Below, in pieces: positions 10,171-22,828 of a DNA stretch of 64,000 nt. The notes beneath the pieces were generated by a model, which ran no database searches, was not told the DNA's origin, and saw nothing but the letters and a program-made list of their open reading frames with translations. Position 1 is the stretch's first letter. Each line of letters starts with the position of its first letter. The DNA is from Akanthomyces muscarius. Taxonomy: Eukaryota; Ascomycota; Sordariomycetes; Hypocreales; Cordycipitaceae. The DNA is taken from contig NC_079244.1 of assembly GCF_028009165.1 (NCBI RefSeq), positions 558,001-622,000 of the forward strand, in the 5' to 3' direction. The position numbers were made by a program, and so were the translations under genes.

Positions 10171-12075
10171 ATGTCTCTGAAGCTGGTAAGTGCTGCTCTT
10201 CTTCGATTTTCAGTGTCACCCCACCCGTACCGGCCCCTCCCATTGACGGCAACCTTAGGAAATCGAGACATGGGTTTCGGCCCTCGCACGATACGACAAT
10301 AACGAGTTTGACGATTCCCTCGCCGATTTCGAAAAGATATGCGATACCAGCAAGATTCTCTTCAACATGGGTGTCATCCATGCCACCCTCGGCGAGCACG
10401 AAAAGGCTGTAAGTCTTGTGCCTTTGTGGCTGACTCCGCCGTTGCAATGCTAATCCGGCGCTTTTACAGGTCGAATGCTACCAGCGAGCTATTCGTCTCG
10501 ATCAGTATCTCGCTGTTGCTTATTTCCAACAGGGCGTCTCCAATTTCCTCCTCGGCGACTTCGAGGAAGCCCTCGCAAACTTCAACGATACCCTTCTCTA
10601 CCTCCGAGGCAATACCATGATTGATTATGCGCAATTGGGCCTACTCTTCAAGCTCTACTCGTGCGAAGTACTCTTCAACCGTGGTCTCTGCTACATCTAC
10701 CTCCAGCAAAAGGAGGCTGGTATGCAAGACCTGACATTTGCAGTCAAGGAGAAGGTTGTTGAAGATCACGATGTGATCGATGATGCTATTCGTGAGGAAG
10801 CCGATGTAAGTCACATTCATACTTCTGCAGCAGCCGCATGCTAACTTCCTCCAGGGATATACAGTTTTCTCGATCCCCGTAGGCGTTGTATACCGGCCGA
10901 ACGAAGCCAAGGTCCGAAACCTCAAGACCAAAGACTACCTCGGCAAGGCCCGATTAGTCGCTGCATCGGACCGTTCTAACGCCTTTACCGGCTTCGCTGG
11001 ATCAGAAATGAAAATCGCAAGTTCCAACACTTGAAAGCCGCAAAACTCACACTAACCCCATTCAGGCTGCCAAAACCGAGGTTAAAGATGACCGACCCGC
11101 TGACAACATTTCGTTTGCTGCCACCAACTTGGTCAAGCCCGGCATCCAATCTCGACGACAACAATCAGAGCCACCAAGCAGCAGCCGCAATGTATTCCCT
11201 CCCACTCCCCCACCCGAGAACGATCGTGGCCCGTCCCGTGGCACTTCTGTCCGTAACGGCGGCAGGCCCACGCTCGCTAGATTAAACATTCAATCGCAAG
11301 AGTCTAATCGCAAGTACGAAAAGGCTTCCCCAGACGACGGACGACCGAATGTCACACGGTCCGCGTCAAGTGCGCTGCCTTCTCGGGGTTTCTCGCAAAG
11401 AGAACCCCTCCCACTGCAGCGCCGACCGACCAAGACAATCGAAGAAGATGCTTACCCCAACAGCGATGTGTACGACATGTACGCAGGCCGTAAGGAGAGA
11501 GACTCCAGAGGCGGCAGCAGACAAGAACCCCGTCGCAGGCCGCCGCCGCGATATGAAGACGAGGAGGACGCGCCATCAGATTATGACGATGGCTCCTTGA
11601 ATGGTGCCGAATTTGAAATGGTCTCCAACAACCGACGCGGCCCGGGCTCCATGTCCAACGGCTCACGCAACACATCAAGACGGCCCGACGTTCGCAAGTT
11701 TCGAGTCAAGGTCCACGCCGAAGATGTCCGCTACATCATGATTGGCGGTGCTGTCGAGTTTCCCGACTTTGTCGATCGGATCAGAGACAAGTTTGGCATG
11801 CGCCGCCGCTTCAAGATCAAGATCAAGGATGAAGACATGCCTGATGGCGACATGATCACTATGGGCGACCAAGATGATTTGGAAATGGCTATGATGAGTG
11901 CCAAGGAGGCCGCAAAGAGGCAAAGACAAGATATTGGAAAGATAGAAGTGAGTTTCTCTAAAAGCAGATCCCTAGTCTTTATAAGCCGCCAGCTGCGGAT
12001 CATGACGTTGCGTCGGGCGGCTATCGACTGAAGCAGAGCTAACACACGAATTAGGTTTGGATTTTCGAGGTTTAG
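10171..12075 (+). CDS. noxR: NADPH oxidase regulator (p67phox-like)
   Basis: Activator of the fungal NADPH oxidases NoxA/NoxB, acting with Rac and BemA/Cdc24 in polarised growth and development. Exons are 10171-10185, 10259-10408, 10470-10805, 10855-11016, 11066-11947 and 12055-12075 (521 aa). N-terminal TPRs (about residues 5-170) include ILFNMGVIHATLGEHEKAVECYQRAI and VLFNRGLCYIYLQQKEAGMQD. The p67phox-type activation motif is YRPNEAKVRNLKTKDYLGKA. A Pro/Ser/Arg-rich disordered linker follows. The C-terminal PB1 domain spans about 430-510 (KFRVKVHAEDVRYIMIG, FKIKIKDEDMPDGDMITMG, DLEMAM). There is no SH3, as usual in fungi. The fourth intron (11017-11065) uses a GC donor (GCAAGT); without its removal the frame stops at once. 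Confidence 0.95.
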
Positions 12076-12615
12076 ACTTTGGACCAGTCGTATACCCCAC
12101 GGACAACGCAACCACTTGCCGTGCTGGTTCCAATTGCATTTCTTTATTGTGTTTCATTATTTCGTCATTATTTTCTCTTTTCCTTTTGTTGTACGGAAAG
12201 GCGTTGCAGACGCCCATTTGGCTCTTTCCCTTTTCGCATACCTTTTCTATCCCATCTTGTATCAAAATAGCATTTACCCCGTCGTCCATGAGGATACGCG
12301 CCATCTTTCAAAATATTTAACGACTTAATGGTTCTCACCTACTTATATATACTTACCATAGCTTGGTCTGGTTTCTTATTTCCTGTCGTGTTTCGTTCCG
12401 ATTCGAGCAGTCACTCGTCCAAGCATAATTGAAAAGAAATTCACAATAGTATCAAGAAATGCGCACTTCACCACAATTTGTTTGCTTGATATTATTCAAG
12501 CTCTTGAGCTGTTGCTTTGTAGTATGCAATGTGTGAAATTTGGTGTCTATCTCGTAGTGATACAGAGTTGTACATGCAGGTCCCTGCCGAAACCTTTTCA
12601 GGACAAAGTAGTTTT
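12076..12615. other. Intergenic, convergent 3' ends of noxR and MSE1
   Basis: An AT-rich and T-rich spacer holding both 3' UTRs. No gene is seen. Confidence 0.6.
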
Positions 12616-15627
<3,012 letters not shown>

Positions 15628-15918
15628 CTAAGAACAGTGGCATTCAAAGTACATTGAGCAGGTCTGCGCCATACCACCCGTAGAGCAACCCTTTTTGTTG
15701 TAGCATTTCACATAAGGATTGGCTCCATTGCTACAGTAGCAAAGTGCTTGGCAATCGCTGCGAAGAATTTCGGTGCCGCCGCAGACAAACGGGCCTGCCG
15801 GATTGTTCGGACAGGAAAATAGGTCGCCCCGAGCCTCAAGCTGAACACCCTCAGCTGGGATGTTTGCAGCTCGAACGGCGACAAGCAGGATGGCGGATGT
15901 GTAGATGGACAGATACAT
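15628..15918 (-). CDS. Small secreted cysteine-rich protein (effector candidate)
   Basis: A 96-aa single-exon ORF with a good secretion signal (MYLSIYTSAILLVAVRA, cleavage likely near residue 17-23). The mature part of about 70 residues has ten Cys (…SCPNN, FVCGG, SDCQALCYC, VKCYNKKGC, QTCSMYFECHCS), an even number suited to disulfides. No family is recognised. Such proteins in fungi are often effectors, antimicrobials or adhesins; the function here is unknown. It stands alone in a gene-poor stretch near a broken secreted protease gene, typical of accessory DNA. The real coding status rests on the signal peptide and Cys pattern. Confidence 0.7.
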   Translation of the reverse strand: MYLSIYTSAILLVAVRAANIPAEGVQLEARGDLFSCPNNPAGPFVCGGTEILRSDCQALCYCSNGANPYVKCYNKKGCSTGGMAQTCSMYFECHCS

Positions 15919-17069
15919 TGTCTGATCTTGTATAGAATGATGTTAGCAGGCCTCGTCATGTTCTCAGAATGCACAAGACTGCTTGCCTTGAAGGTAGCCT
16001 TTTTGCAGATGGAGATAATATTTGTGGTATGATATTTAGGGAAATAAGAGATATAATTAAATGAGGGAGAGTTCGAGGTGTTCTTATAGATGTGTAGTCC
16101 AAGAGTCGCCTCCTTTACGTCCGATCTAGACAGCTTGGCTATGGGAGCTGATGCTTCGGCCCTGTCGACTCCTGTTCTTCCCAGGACAGCTGATCAAAGA
16201 CACCACGACATTGCGTCAGGGGCCAGAAAAAGAGTGTACGAATTATCCAAAGAAGAAGGTTCCGAAAAGACGCAAGAAGGAGCGCAGAAAGCAAGCGAAA
16301 ATGACGGGACAGGTCGGAAATGGCGGCAAGAAAGCAAGCATGACACGAGGCCAACTTTGCAAAACAACTAGAAGAGAAGAATAAATCGTCGCCCATTGGC
16401 CAATGTACGGTGATTTCGCTCAAATGAACGCTTTCATGGTAGCATCTACGGCCGAGGCTGCAGAATTGATTGGCAGTCGTTTAGTGACGCCAGTCCATGA
16501 CGATGCGTAGCATCACAGCTTTCCAGGCTCGCGAGTTGTTTCCTAAAACAAATGTCCAATTCATGAAGACGATGACATCTGATATTGTAGGCTACGCCGA
16601 TTTTGCGGCTCGGGGGAATTGACAGCGACTCTGCATATTTTTGGCGTCAACCCTGCGGAGGATCGCCTGGGTGACGTGAGACTGTGCCGACCCTTCCGTG
16701 AGCGAATCTCAATGTATAGACCTCACGTGCATACTGAAAAATTGGATGAATTATTTGGAATTTCACTTGAGCAACGGCTTGAGCCAGCTAAGTATGTCGC
16801 CAGCAACGTTGATGCAAGCCGAATTGTATCGGGAAGTAGCCGTCGTGGAGGCGAGGCCGGCAGTTGAAGTCTGCTGACCGTATCAGTTCGATTATGAAAA
16901 ATACAGCGCATAGCGTGTTAGATCCCCCGGTCTAGAATCTGTATAAACCAGCCAGTCCATCCACTTCCTGCATTTTCTTGGAATATTTACTTGGACAGTC
17001 TCTACAAGCCCCATCAGTTTTCTATAAGAGTGCAGCAATCAATATTGCAAACAAACAAGAAAGGGAAAG
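15919..17069. other. Gene-free spacer with a palindromic CCAAT site
   Basis: No supported gene. CCATTGGCCAATG near 16394-16406 is a palindromic double CCAAT box. The right end is the promoter of the next small secreted-protein gene. Confidence 0.45.
16942..16947 (+). promoter_or_regulatory. TATA-like box
   Basis: TATAAA lies 123 bp upstream of the ATG at 17070, a plausible core promoter for the small secreted-protein gene. Confidence 0.4.
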
Positions 17070-17333
17070 ATGCAGATTCATCACGCTCTTATAATTGCGA
17101 CAGCCTCGCTCGCCATGGCCTCACCTGCTTTGCTAAAAAGTCGATTAGGCCCTGAGCATTTCTGCTGTCCCAAGGGCGTAGCCTGTGGTAGTGGCCGCTG
17201 CCAGGTTATGGGCTGTTTTGTAAGTAAATCTTTCTTCTGTGAACACTTCTTTTGTCGAGCAGCTCCAAATAACCAGAGAAAATAGTCCGAGACTTGTGCT
17301 TCAAATGTGCCGGTGTGCTGCTTGGCGGGCTAG
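17070..17333 (+). CDS. Small secreted cysteine-rich protein, two exons (proposed)
   Basis: The ATG at 17070 opens a clear signal peptide (MQIHHALIIATASLAMASPA). Read without splicing it gives 71 aa ending at 17285. However, 17220 is a perfect GTAAGT donor. Splicing to the AG at 17284-17285 yields exons 17070-17219 and 17286-17333, a 65-aa product with eight Cys (FCCPK, ACG, RCQ, GCF, TCA, VCC). The paired CC at each end of the mature peptide and the even count favour the spliced model. An alternative acceptor at 17271-17272 gives a longer, less Cys-patterned tail. No family is recognised; hydrophobin-like spacing is not convincing. Confidence 0.6.
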
Positions 17334-17682
17334 TCGGCATTATCTAGGCAGTGCACCTGGAACTGTACTACAATGAGGGGCTCTTCTCAACGCAACAGCT
17401 AGAACATGCCAATGAAACGAAAGAAGAACCGTTTTCGTTCCTTTAGTAGCTAGACTCGGCCCCAAAGAAATATCATGACACTAAATTTCTGAATTGCCCT
17501 CGTGTATGCTAATGGACTTGTGTGATTGGACTGGTATAGTGGCCTTTTTGACAATGCTCTCGGAGTCCATCATGGCTGTGGAGATGTGGGAATGCACAGT
17601 GCGTTCGAATGACTGTGTTAAGGCACTATAGGCTTAGCAGAACTTTTTTATGCAGGAAGCCTCCTTTTAGAAACTGGAACTG
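17334..17682. other. Gene-free spacer
   Basis: This lies between the small secreted-protein gene (+) and the 3' end of the protease pseudogene (-). I see no features. Confidence 0.5.
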
Positions 17683-19834
17683 CTACAGGTTTATAAAATA
17701 GTCATGGATGGCGCCGTACTTTGGTGTCCCGACACCGGTGACGGGGTCCCAACCTGGCACGGCCGAGAAGCCACCGATGGTTTGGCAGTTATAGCCTACC
17801 CTAGTAAACTGATCTCCCTCTGTGATGTCATTGTAGATATTACCCTTTTCGAAAAGCTTGTATATGGCGGGGTTGAGGAAGCCGAGCGAGGCTTTCCCGG
17901 CCTTGATGCGATCTTCGTTGATGAGGTTGAACATGGACGCGACAAGAGGACAGGCCATCGACGTCCCGTCGCCGCTGCTGTACTCGCCACGGTAGATGGT
18001 GAATGCATTCTGGCCGTTGGCGGCCGTTGGCGCTTATGTCGGGGAAGCCGCGGCCGCCACGGTTATATATGCCGTTGCCGGACGCGGGCAGTTTGCCGTC
18101 TGTAATGTTGAAGTACTGGTAGCCAGGGTCGTGCTCGGAGAAATAGCTATAGTCCGCCAGCCGGCTATTAGCTGATTGTCTGGGTTGCTCTTCTATTTTG
18201 GCGGGGGATTTTGTGTGATTTCTACGATTTTGGGGAGAGCTTTGTAGCTACTTGCCTTGACACGGCATTCACCTGCCATTCTGGTGTGGGAAAGATGTTG
18301 CTGAATCCACCACCACTTGCATAACTTCGGGCAGTAGTCTCGTTGTCGCCGATCTTTCGACCGTCGGGCAGCATGGTGCCACCCACGGCCGTGACGTACG
18401 GGCAGCTGCATACGCCATGCGGAACGTAAATGCGATGGTCGGTGCCGTAGCATTGGTTGCCATCCTGAGCGCCCGTGTCACCGCTGGCCACGAAGACACT
18501 GGTACCAGCCAGGCCGAGTTTCATCCATTCCGTGCATTGGCGCTGGACTCTGATTAGCCTTTTTTTATGTATCATACTTCTTGTAACAAGACGGTTTACC
18601 TTGTGGAAGCTGACCAGATTTGGGTCTTCGGCCACGCCCCAGGAAATGGAAATGACATGAGGGATGGGCAGCTCGTTGCACTGCTTGCCGCTACTCTCAT
18701 CGCCATTGTCCTTGCAAAAAGGACCAGAAAAAACGTCAAGAAAATCGTTGAAGATATAGTTGAAGTTTGTTTTGTTGTCGTATGTATACCGTACCTGGTA
18801 ATTTGTGATTGTCTGTGGGAAGATGAGGGGCTGCGCTATTTGCATGTCGAGGTCCGACTCAACACCAGCCTGCTGTTGCGGCGCAGGTGCGATCCCGCCA
18901 TTTACGCTCACGGTTTTGGGACCGAACCCCTGAGGGATGTCGACTAGCTTCATCTCGCGGTAGAACTGGTCGAGATCTTCCTGACTGTAAGCATCACTCT
19001 GAGTCTCGAACATACCCATCGAGTTGCTTTGGTCCTTGCCAGTACCGATGGGAATGCCGTATAAAGCTCTTATGCACTTTGGGATTATAGACTTGTCGCA
19101 TGTTTCCAACGAATCTACAACAAAATATGTCAGTAGTTTCCCAACATGCTTACCTGGAGCGCCTCTTTCAGATACTTGCCTGGGTCTACCGTGGTATTAC
19201 TCTGCAGCTTGCTTTGAATGGCGGCGGCGCGTTTCGGTATTTGGGTGAAGGAAGTGCCCGGCATGACAAAGTCAACTAAAGGCGAGATATCTTCCGGCAG
19301 ACTGTAAGACTCAGCACCTAAATAACGACTTTCCGAGTTTCTGCTGGTGAACTCGTACAACTGAGCTTTAAGTAAGCGTCCTAGCTCGCCAACAGTTGTG
19401 TTGAAGTGAATCCAGCTCCTTGAAGGTGAAATCTGAATAGAGCCAGACGATACGCCGGATGCAATGAGCCACTGACGAACGCTGTTGAACTTTCATTGCT
19501 TGGGGCAAAGAGATTTGTTATCTCATCCCGGGAAAGATGCCGCCCAAATTTGGGCGAGTCTGGATCCGACCTGTTGAGGTGTTAGCTACTGCGACGCCCA
19601 ACGTGTTGCCGAGTACGAAAATACTTACAGCTCGTGTATCAAAGTCTCGGCGCTCTCGATATTGTTCTGTGTAAGAGCGATTCGAGCAGCAATAGGAGCT
19701 GAAATATCACCAACTCGGGATTTGACAAAATCCAATGACGCAGTCTGGCGCTGCTCGTGAATTTTGTAGTTGCGCGATGCTGATGCAAAGCATGCAGCTA
19801 TAAAGCCACCTGCGATGATGGCGTCGAGTTTCAT
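17683..19834 (-). pseudogene. Sedolisin/tripeptidyl-peptidase (S53) pseudogene
   Basis: Remains of a secreted serine-carboxyl peptidase. It keeps the signal peptide (MKLDAIIAGGFIAACFASA), a pro-domain (SDPDSPKFGRHLSRDEITNLFAPS; then VRQWLIASGVSSGSIQ in another frame), and the catalytic Glu/Asp region (AGVESDLDMQIAQPL). It also keeps the oxyanion Asp (VASGDTG), the nucleophile Ser (GDGTSMACP) and the C-terminal Ca site (WDPVTGVGTPKYG). Two clear lesions are a one-base frame change near 19489-19495 and a 10-bp tandem duplication (18012-18031) just upstream of the Ser motif. Two more joins conflict in phase: a 39-nt intron-like gap at 19153-19115 and a 50-nt one at 18599-18550. A GC donor near 18256 would be needed at 18.2 kb. 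All key residues survive, so inactivation looks recent. Confidence 0.88.
18012..18031 (-). repeat. 10-bp tandem duplication causing a frameshift
   Basis: GGCCGTTGGC occurs twice in a row. Removing one copy restores a continuous sedolisin frame (SANGQNAFTIYRG). Confidence 0.9.
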
Positions 19835-21198
19835 GATGGACAATGATCCCTTCCTTTGCATGCGAGGGAATTCGTGTAGTACATTCGGGCCCAAAGCTGG
19901 TCTCTTTGACGAAGGTGGACAGAAGTTTTCTTTATCGGATCCATCGTGGGGAATAACCGGCCAACCGTGCGCGCCCCGGGGTTCATGTCTCGCGTGTCAA
20001 TCCAACCTTTCGTGTATGCAGCTTTTTTAAGTTTCCAAATGCAGCCTCGTATTACTGTATCACTTTCCTTTCCGAGCAGACTGTGCAGATTTTGGAGCTT
20101 CCGCATGGGCTGCCCACATGAGATAAATTATTTCCTCGTATTCTCACGATAGAGCCGATTCTAGATGAACCCGCCAGATCAATAGTGCATTCTTTTTAAA
20201 CAGCCAAGAGTCGTACCTGGATTCTTCTTCTCATCGATATTCTTTTTACAACCGTTCGCGAGCATCGATCATCGAGCGTGCTTATCTTGCTGCAACAGAT
20301 CTGAAAAGGCAAAGAAGTGTCATGACAATTTCAGCAAGTCGATCTTGTCCAGAAACTTGTCCTAGACCTCGAATCTTGCTGCTCATGCTAAGCACTTCCC
20401 GCTCGGGGCAGCCTCTTAGGCGTCATAGCGACCATGCCTCCACTTACAAGGGGGCCCTGTACGAGGCAATTGTCGACCATCTTGTGTGTTTATATAACAT
20501 TGACCTGAGTAGGAAGGTAGCATTGTCATATCATAGTCTGCTCTACGGCTAGGGCGACAATGGATTCGGTCTCTGCTACTTTTGAACTCATGCCTTCCAA
20601 GTACCCATTATCGCAATAGCCCGATCTGCTAGCCCCATTGTACGCCCCACGAAGTTTGCCATGAGTACTATTGCGACGTCAAGGGCGTACCCATAGTCCT
20701 AGATACTCTAGGCAATGTTAACCAGATACTGTGTATCGGGGATATCGGAGAGATTTGGTGCAGGCCGAGACGCACTAAGTACTCTCGATCGGTGTCAATC
20801 ATGTGGACGTGTTCTGGAGTGTTCACATTGAACTAAAGAAAAAGAGAACTAAGAATATTTCTTTTTTGGTGTTCTTTAAAGAAGAAGACCCAAGTTACCT
20901 TTTTAACTTGATCAGCCTACTTTGTCCGTCTTAGCAGATCGCCGAGTTGCGCCGCGCGACACTAGCGACGATGCATACCCATCACTACTCCTAGCGCCCC
21001 AAGTGGGGGACAAAAAACATCGCCGGTCGCTGGAAGGCCAGGTCATTTACAAAAGGGCATTTCTGGCTCTCTACTTTGGAATAAAATATTTTAAAAAATA
21101 TAAATAGATTATTTAGGCTCTGCTTAATATATCCAACAAACTTTGATGGCCTAAACCAGTCCAATTCTCATATAAGACTGCCACTGGGATCCTAGCAA
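19835..21198. other. Gene-poor spacer, possibly decayed DNA
   Basis: No supported gene. A 76-codon ORF at 20322-20552 resembles nothing known. The right end (21060-21160) is strongly AT-rich. Confidence 0.45.
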
Positions 21199-21600
21199 CT
21201 AGTAAAGCTCGTCCTCCACTCCAATGACCAAAGTACAATCACTTAGAGGGTACGCAACATCGGTCAAGACGTAACCCGTATCTATCTGCTCATCATCCAG
21301 GAAGGATTGGTCGCTCTGATCAACGCTTCCAGATATGATGCGTGCGGCTGAGGTACTATCTGCGCCAACGCGGCCCGAGTACGGCCAATCGAAGCCAGCT
21401 TCCTCCGCACAGTCGAGTAGATACATGTCATCAGCGCACTGAAAAGAAGCCGGAGGCTGCTCGTCATCCTTCCGTGTAAATGTGATGGTGTAAGCGATAT
21501 TTGTGTCTCTCCCACGCAGGACAGAATGGCCAGGTGGTGGGCTAGCCAAGCTGCTGCCAGCGAAGAGAGCAATAACGGAAGCAACAATGGTAGGCTTCAT
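21199..21600 (-). CDS. Hypothetical secreted protein
   Basis: A 133-aa single-exon ORF with a signal peptide ([22 protein letters not shown]). The mature part of about 110 residues is acidic, with three Cys (FQCADD, LLDCAEE, SDCTLV). It has alternating hydrophobic stretches ([30 protein letters not shown]) suggesting a beta-rich fold. No family is recognised. A poly-T/A stretch lies upstream at 21676-21690. It belongs to the same accessory segment as the two Cys-rich secreted proteins. Being a real gene is supported by the signal peptide and composition only. Confidence 0.6.
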   Translation of the reverse strand: MKPTIVASVIALFAGSSLASPPPGHSVLRGRDTNIAYTITFTRKDDEQPPASFQCADDMYLLDCAEEAGFDWPYSGRVGADSTSAARIISGSVDQSDQSFLDDEQIDTGYVLTDVAYPLSDCTLVIGVEDELY

Positions 21601-22828
21601 GGTGCTGCTCGTAAGGGCTGACGAAGTAAGAGTGATGAGTAATTAGTTTATAATAGAGGTAAGGGATAGTATGGGGGGTTTTTTTTTTTTTGAAAGTAGA
21701 GTGACGCTGCTTGGTTTAAGCAAGCCACCGCTTTTCGTCAGCAAGCCGCTCTCCTCTTCTTATCCCTTTGGCAGTGCGAAGCCTACACCTAGGTCACTCT
21801 GTCCACTCTTCAGATGTACCAGAAAGTACGGCTTTCTAGTGCAAATAATCCCTGTAGCGAGGTAGTGTGCTGTATTTGTGGAATTGTCTGCTACTTTGAC
21901 TTAGGTGTATATCGCTGCATAGCCTAGGTACCTTCTTGGATACGTCTTCTCATTTGTTAACATCCTTGTAGAGTACATAAGTGTAGGCTTCGCACTGCCA
22001 CAGGGATAGTCGCAACTACCCATCAGTGATGCTACTTCAGGAACGTAGCAAGCTATGGATACAAGGGGTGTAGTGGAGTTACGAGAAATTGCGTCTCTGA
22101 TTTACACTCAGGGTCCCATTGGGCACTGTCTCGGGAGCCTCTAGGTGTCTTACTTGAAGCTGAAGCACAGCAAATAACAACAGTGTTAGACACGATCAGT
22201 GTGGACTAAGACATAAGATTCAGCTGCTGCCGTGGCGCCTCAGTATTGGCTACCGGCCAGCTGCACAATCAATGATGTCTGCTCGTGACGGCGGTCAGCT
22301 CGAATACTGTCACGCAGCCAGGACTACCGACAACTATACTAGGGCCTCTATCCTATAAAAGCTATTTTTTACTATACATTTATCTATAATTTATAGGAGC
22401 TACCCCCTTATAGTGTCTTTAGGCGTCTTAGCGCCCATATAGCGAGCTTTCCTCAATCAACTGCTTCCTTCTATAACTAATAACTGCCCTACGTGACTGC
22501 CCTATGTGACAAATACCCTGACGCGACAACGGGACCCCACAACGCACCGAGACGGTTACATTCACCAAATTACAAGGCACATTTCAGTCGTTTTTCAGCA
22601 ACAAATACTGCCAAATAGCCACTGTGGAACTGACATTGACGAATAGTGAGAACTATTCTATCGTTAGATGTGGGGACGTCATGTACGACCTTAAGAATCG
22701 CCCAGCTCTCGACAACTTCAGGCAGCCATCGTGATCCACCGCAGCCTCGAGCAGGGTGAAGGCGTCCGTCTGCTGATCCCAAACCATCATCTATCTCCTT
22801 CTACTTCCAACAAGATTATTCGAGAGCC
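21601..22828. other. Gene-free spacer with inverted-repeat element and AT-rich tract
   Basis: It contains the inverted repeat at 21761-22008 (listed separately). An AT-rich stretch at 22320-22460 looks like decayed repeat DNA and includes the imperfect tandem CTGCCCTACGTGA/CTGCCCTATGTGA near 22484-22509. The right end is the promoter of the ankyrin gene. Confidence 0.5.
21761..22008. mobile_element. 248-bp inverted-repeat element (MITE-like)
   Basis: The arms at 21761-21788 and 21981-22008 are inverted copies of TATCCCTTTGGCAGTGCGAA… with one mismatch in 28 (T/G at arm position 8). Each is bordered by TA, which could be a target duplication. The interior of about 190 bp is non-coding. Small size, terminal repeats and TA borders suggest a non-autonomous DNA transposon, but a single copy cannot prove mobility. 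It is unrelated in sequence to the Tc1/mariner TIR at 2246. Confidence 0.55.

Noticed and set aside
18193..18256. A further frameshift in the protease pseudogene at the 18.2-kb intron
   Set aside because: A GC donor (GCAAGT) with an in-phase acceptor would restore the frame, so this join need not be damaged.
20640..20830. Minus-strand protein-like fragment (YGYALDVAIVLMANFVG) with stops
   Set aside because: No family recognised and frames switch without pattern; not enough for a pseudogene call.
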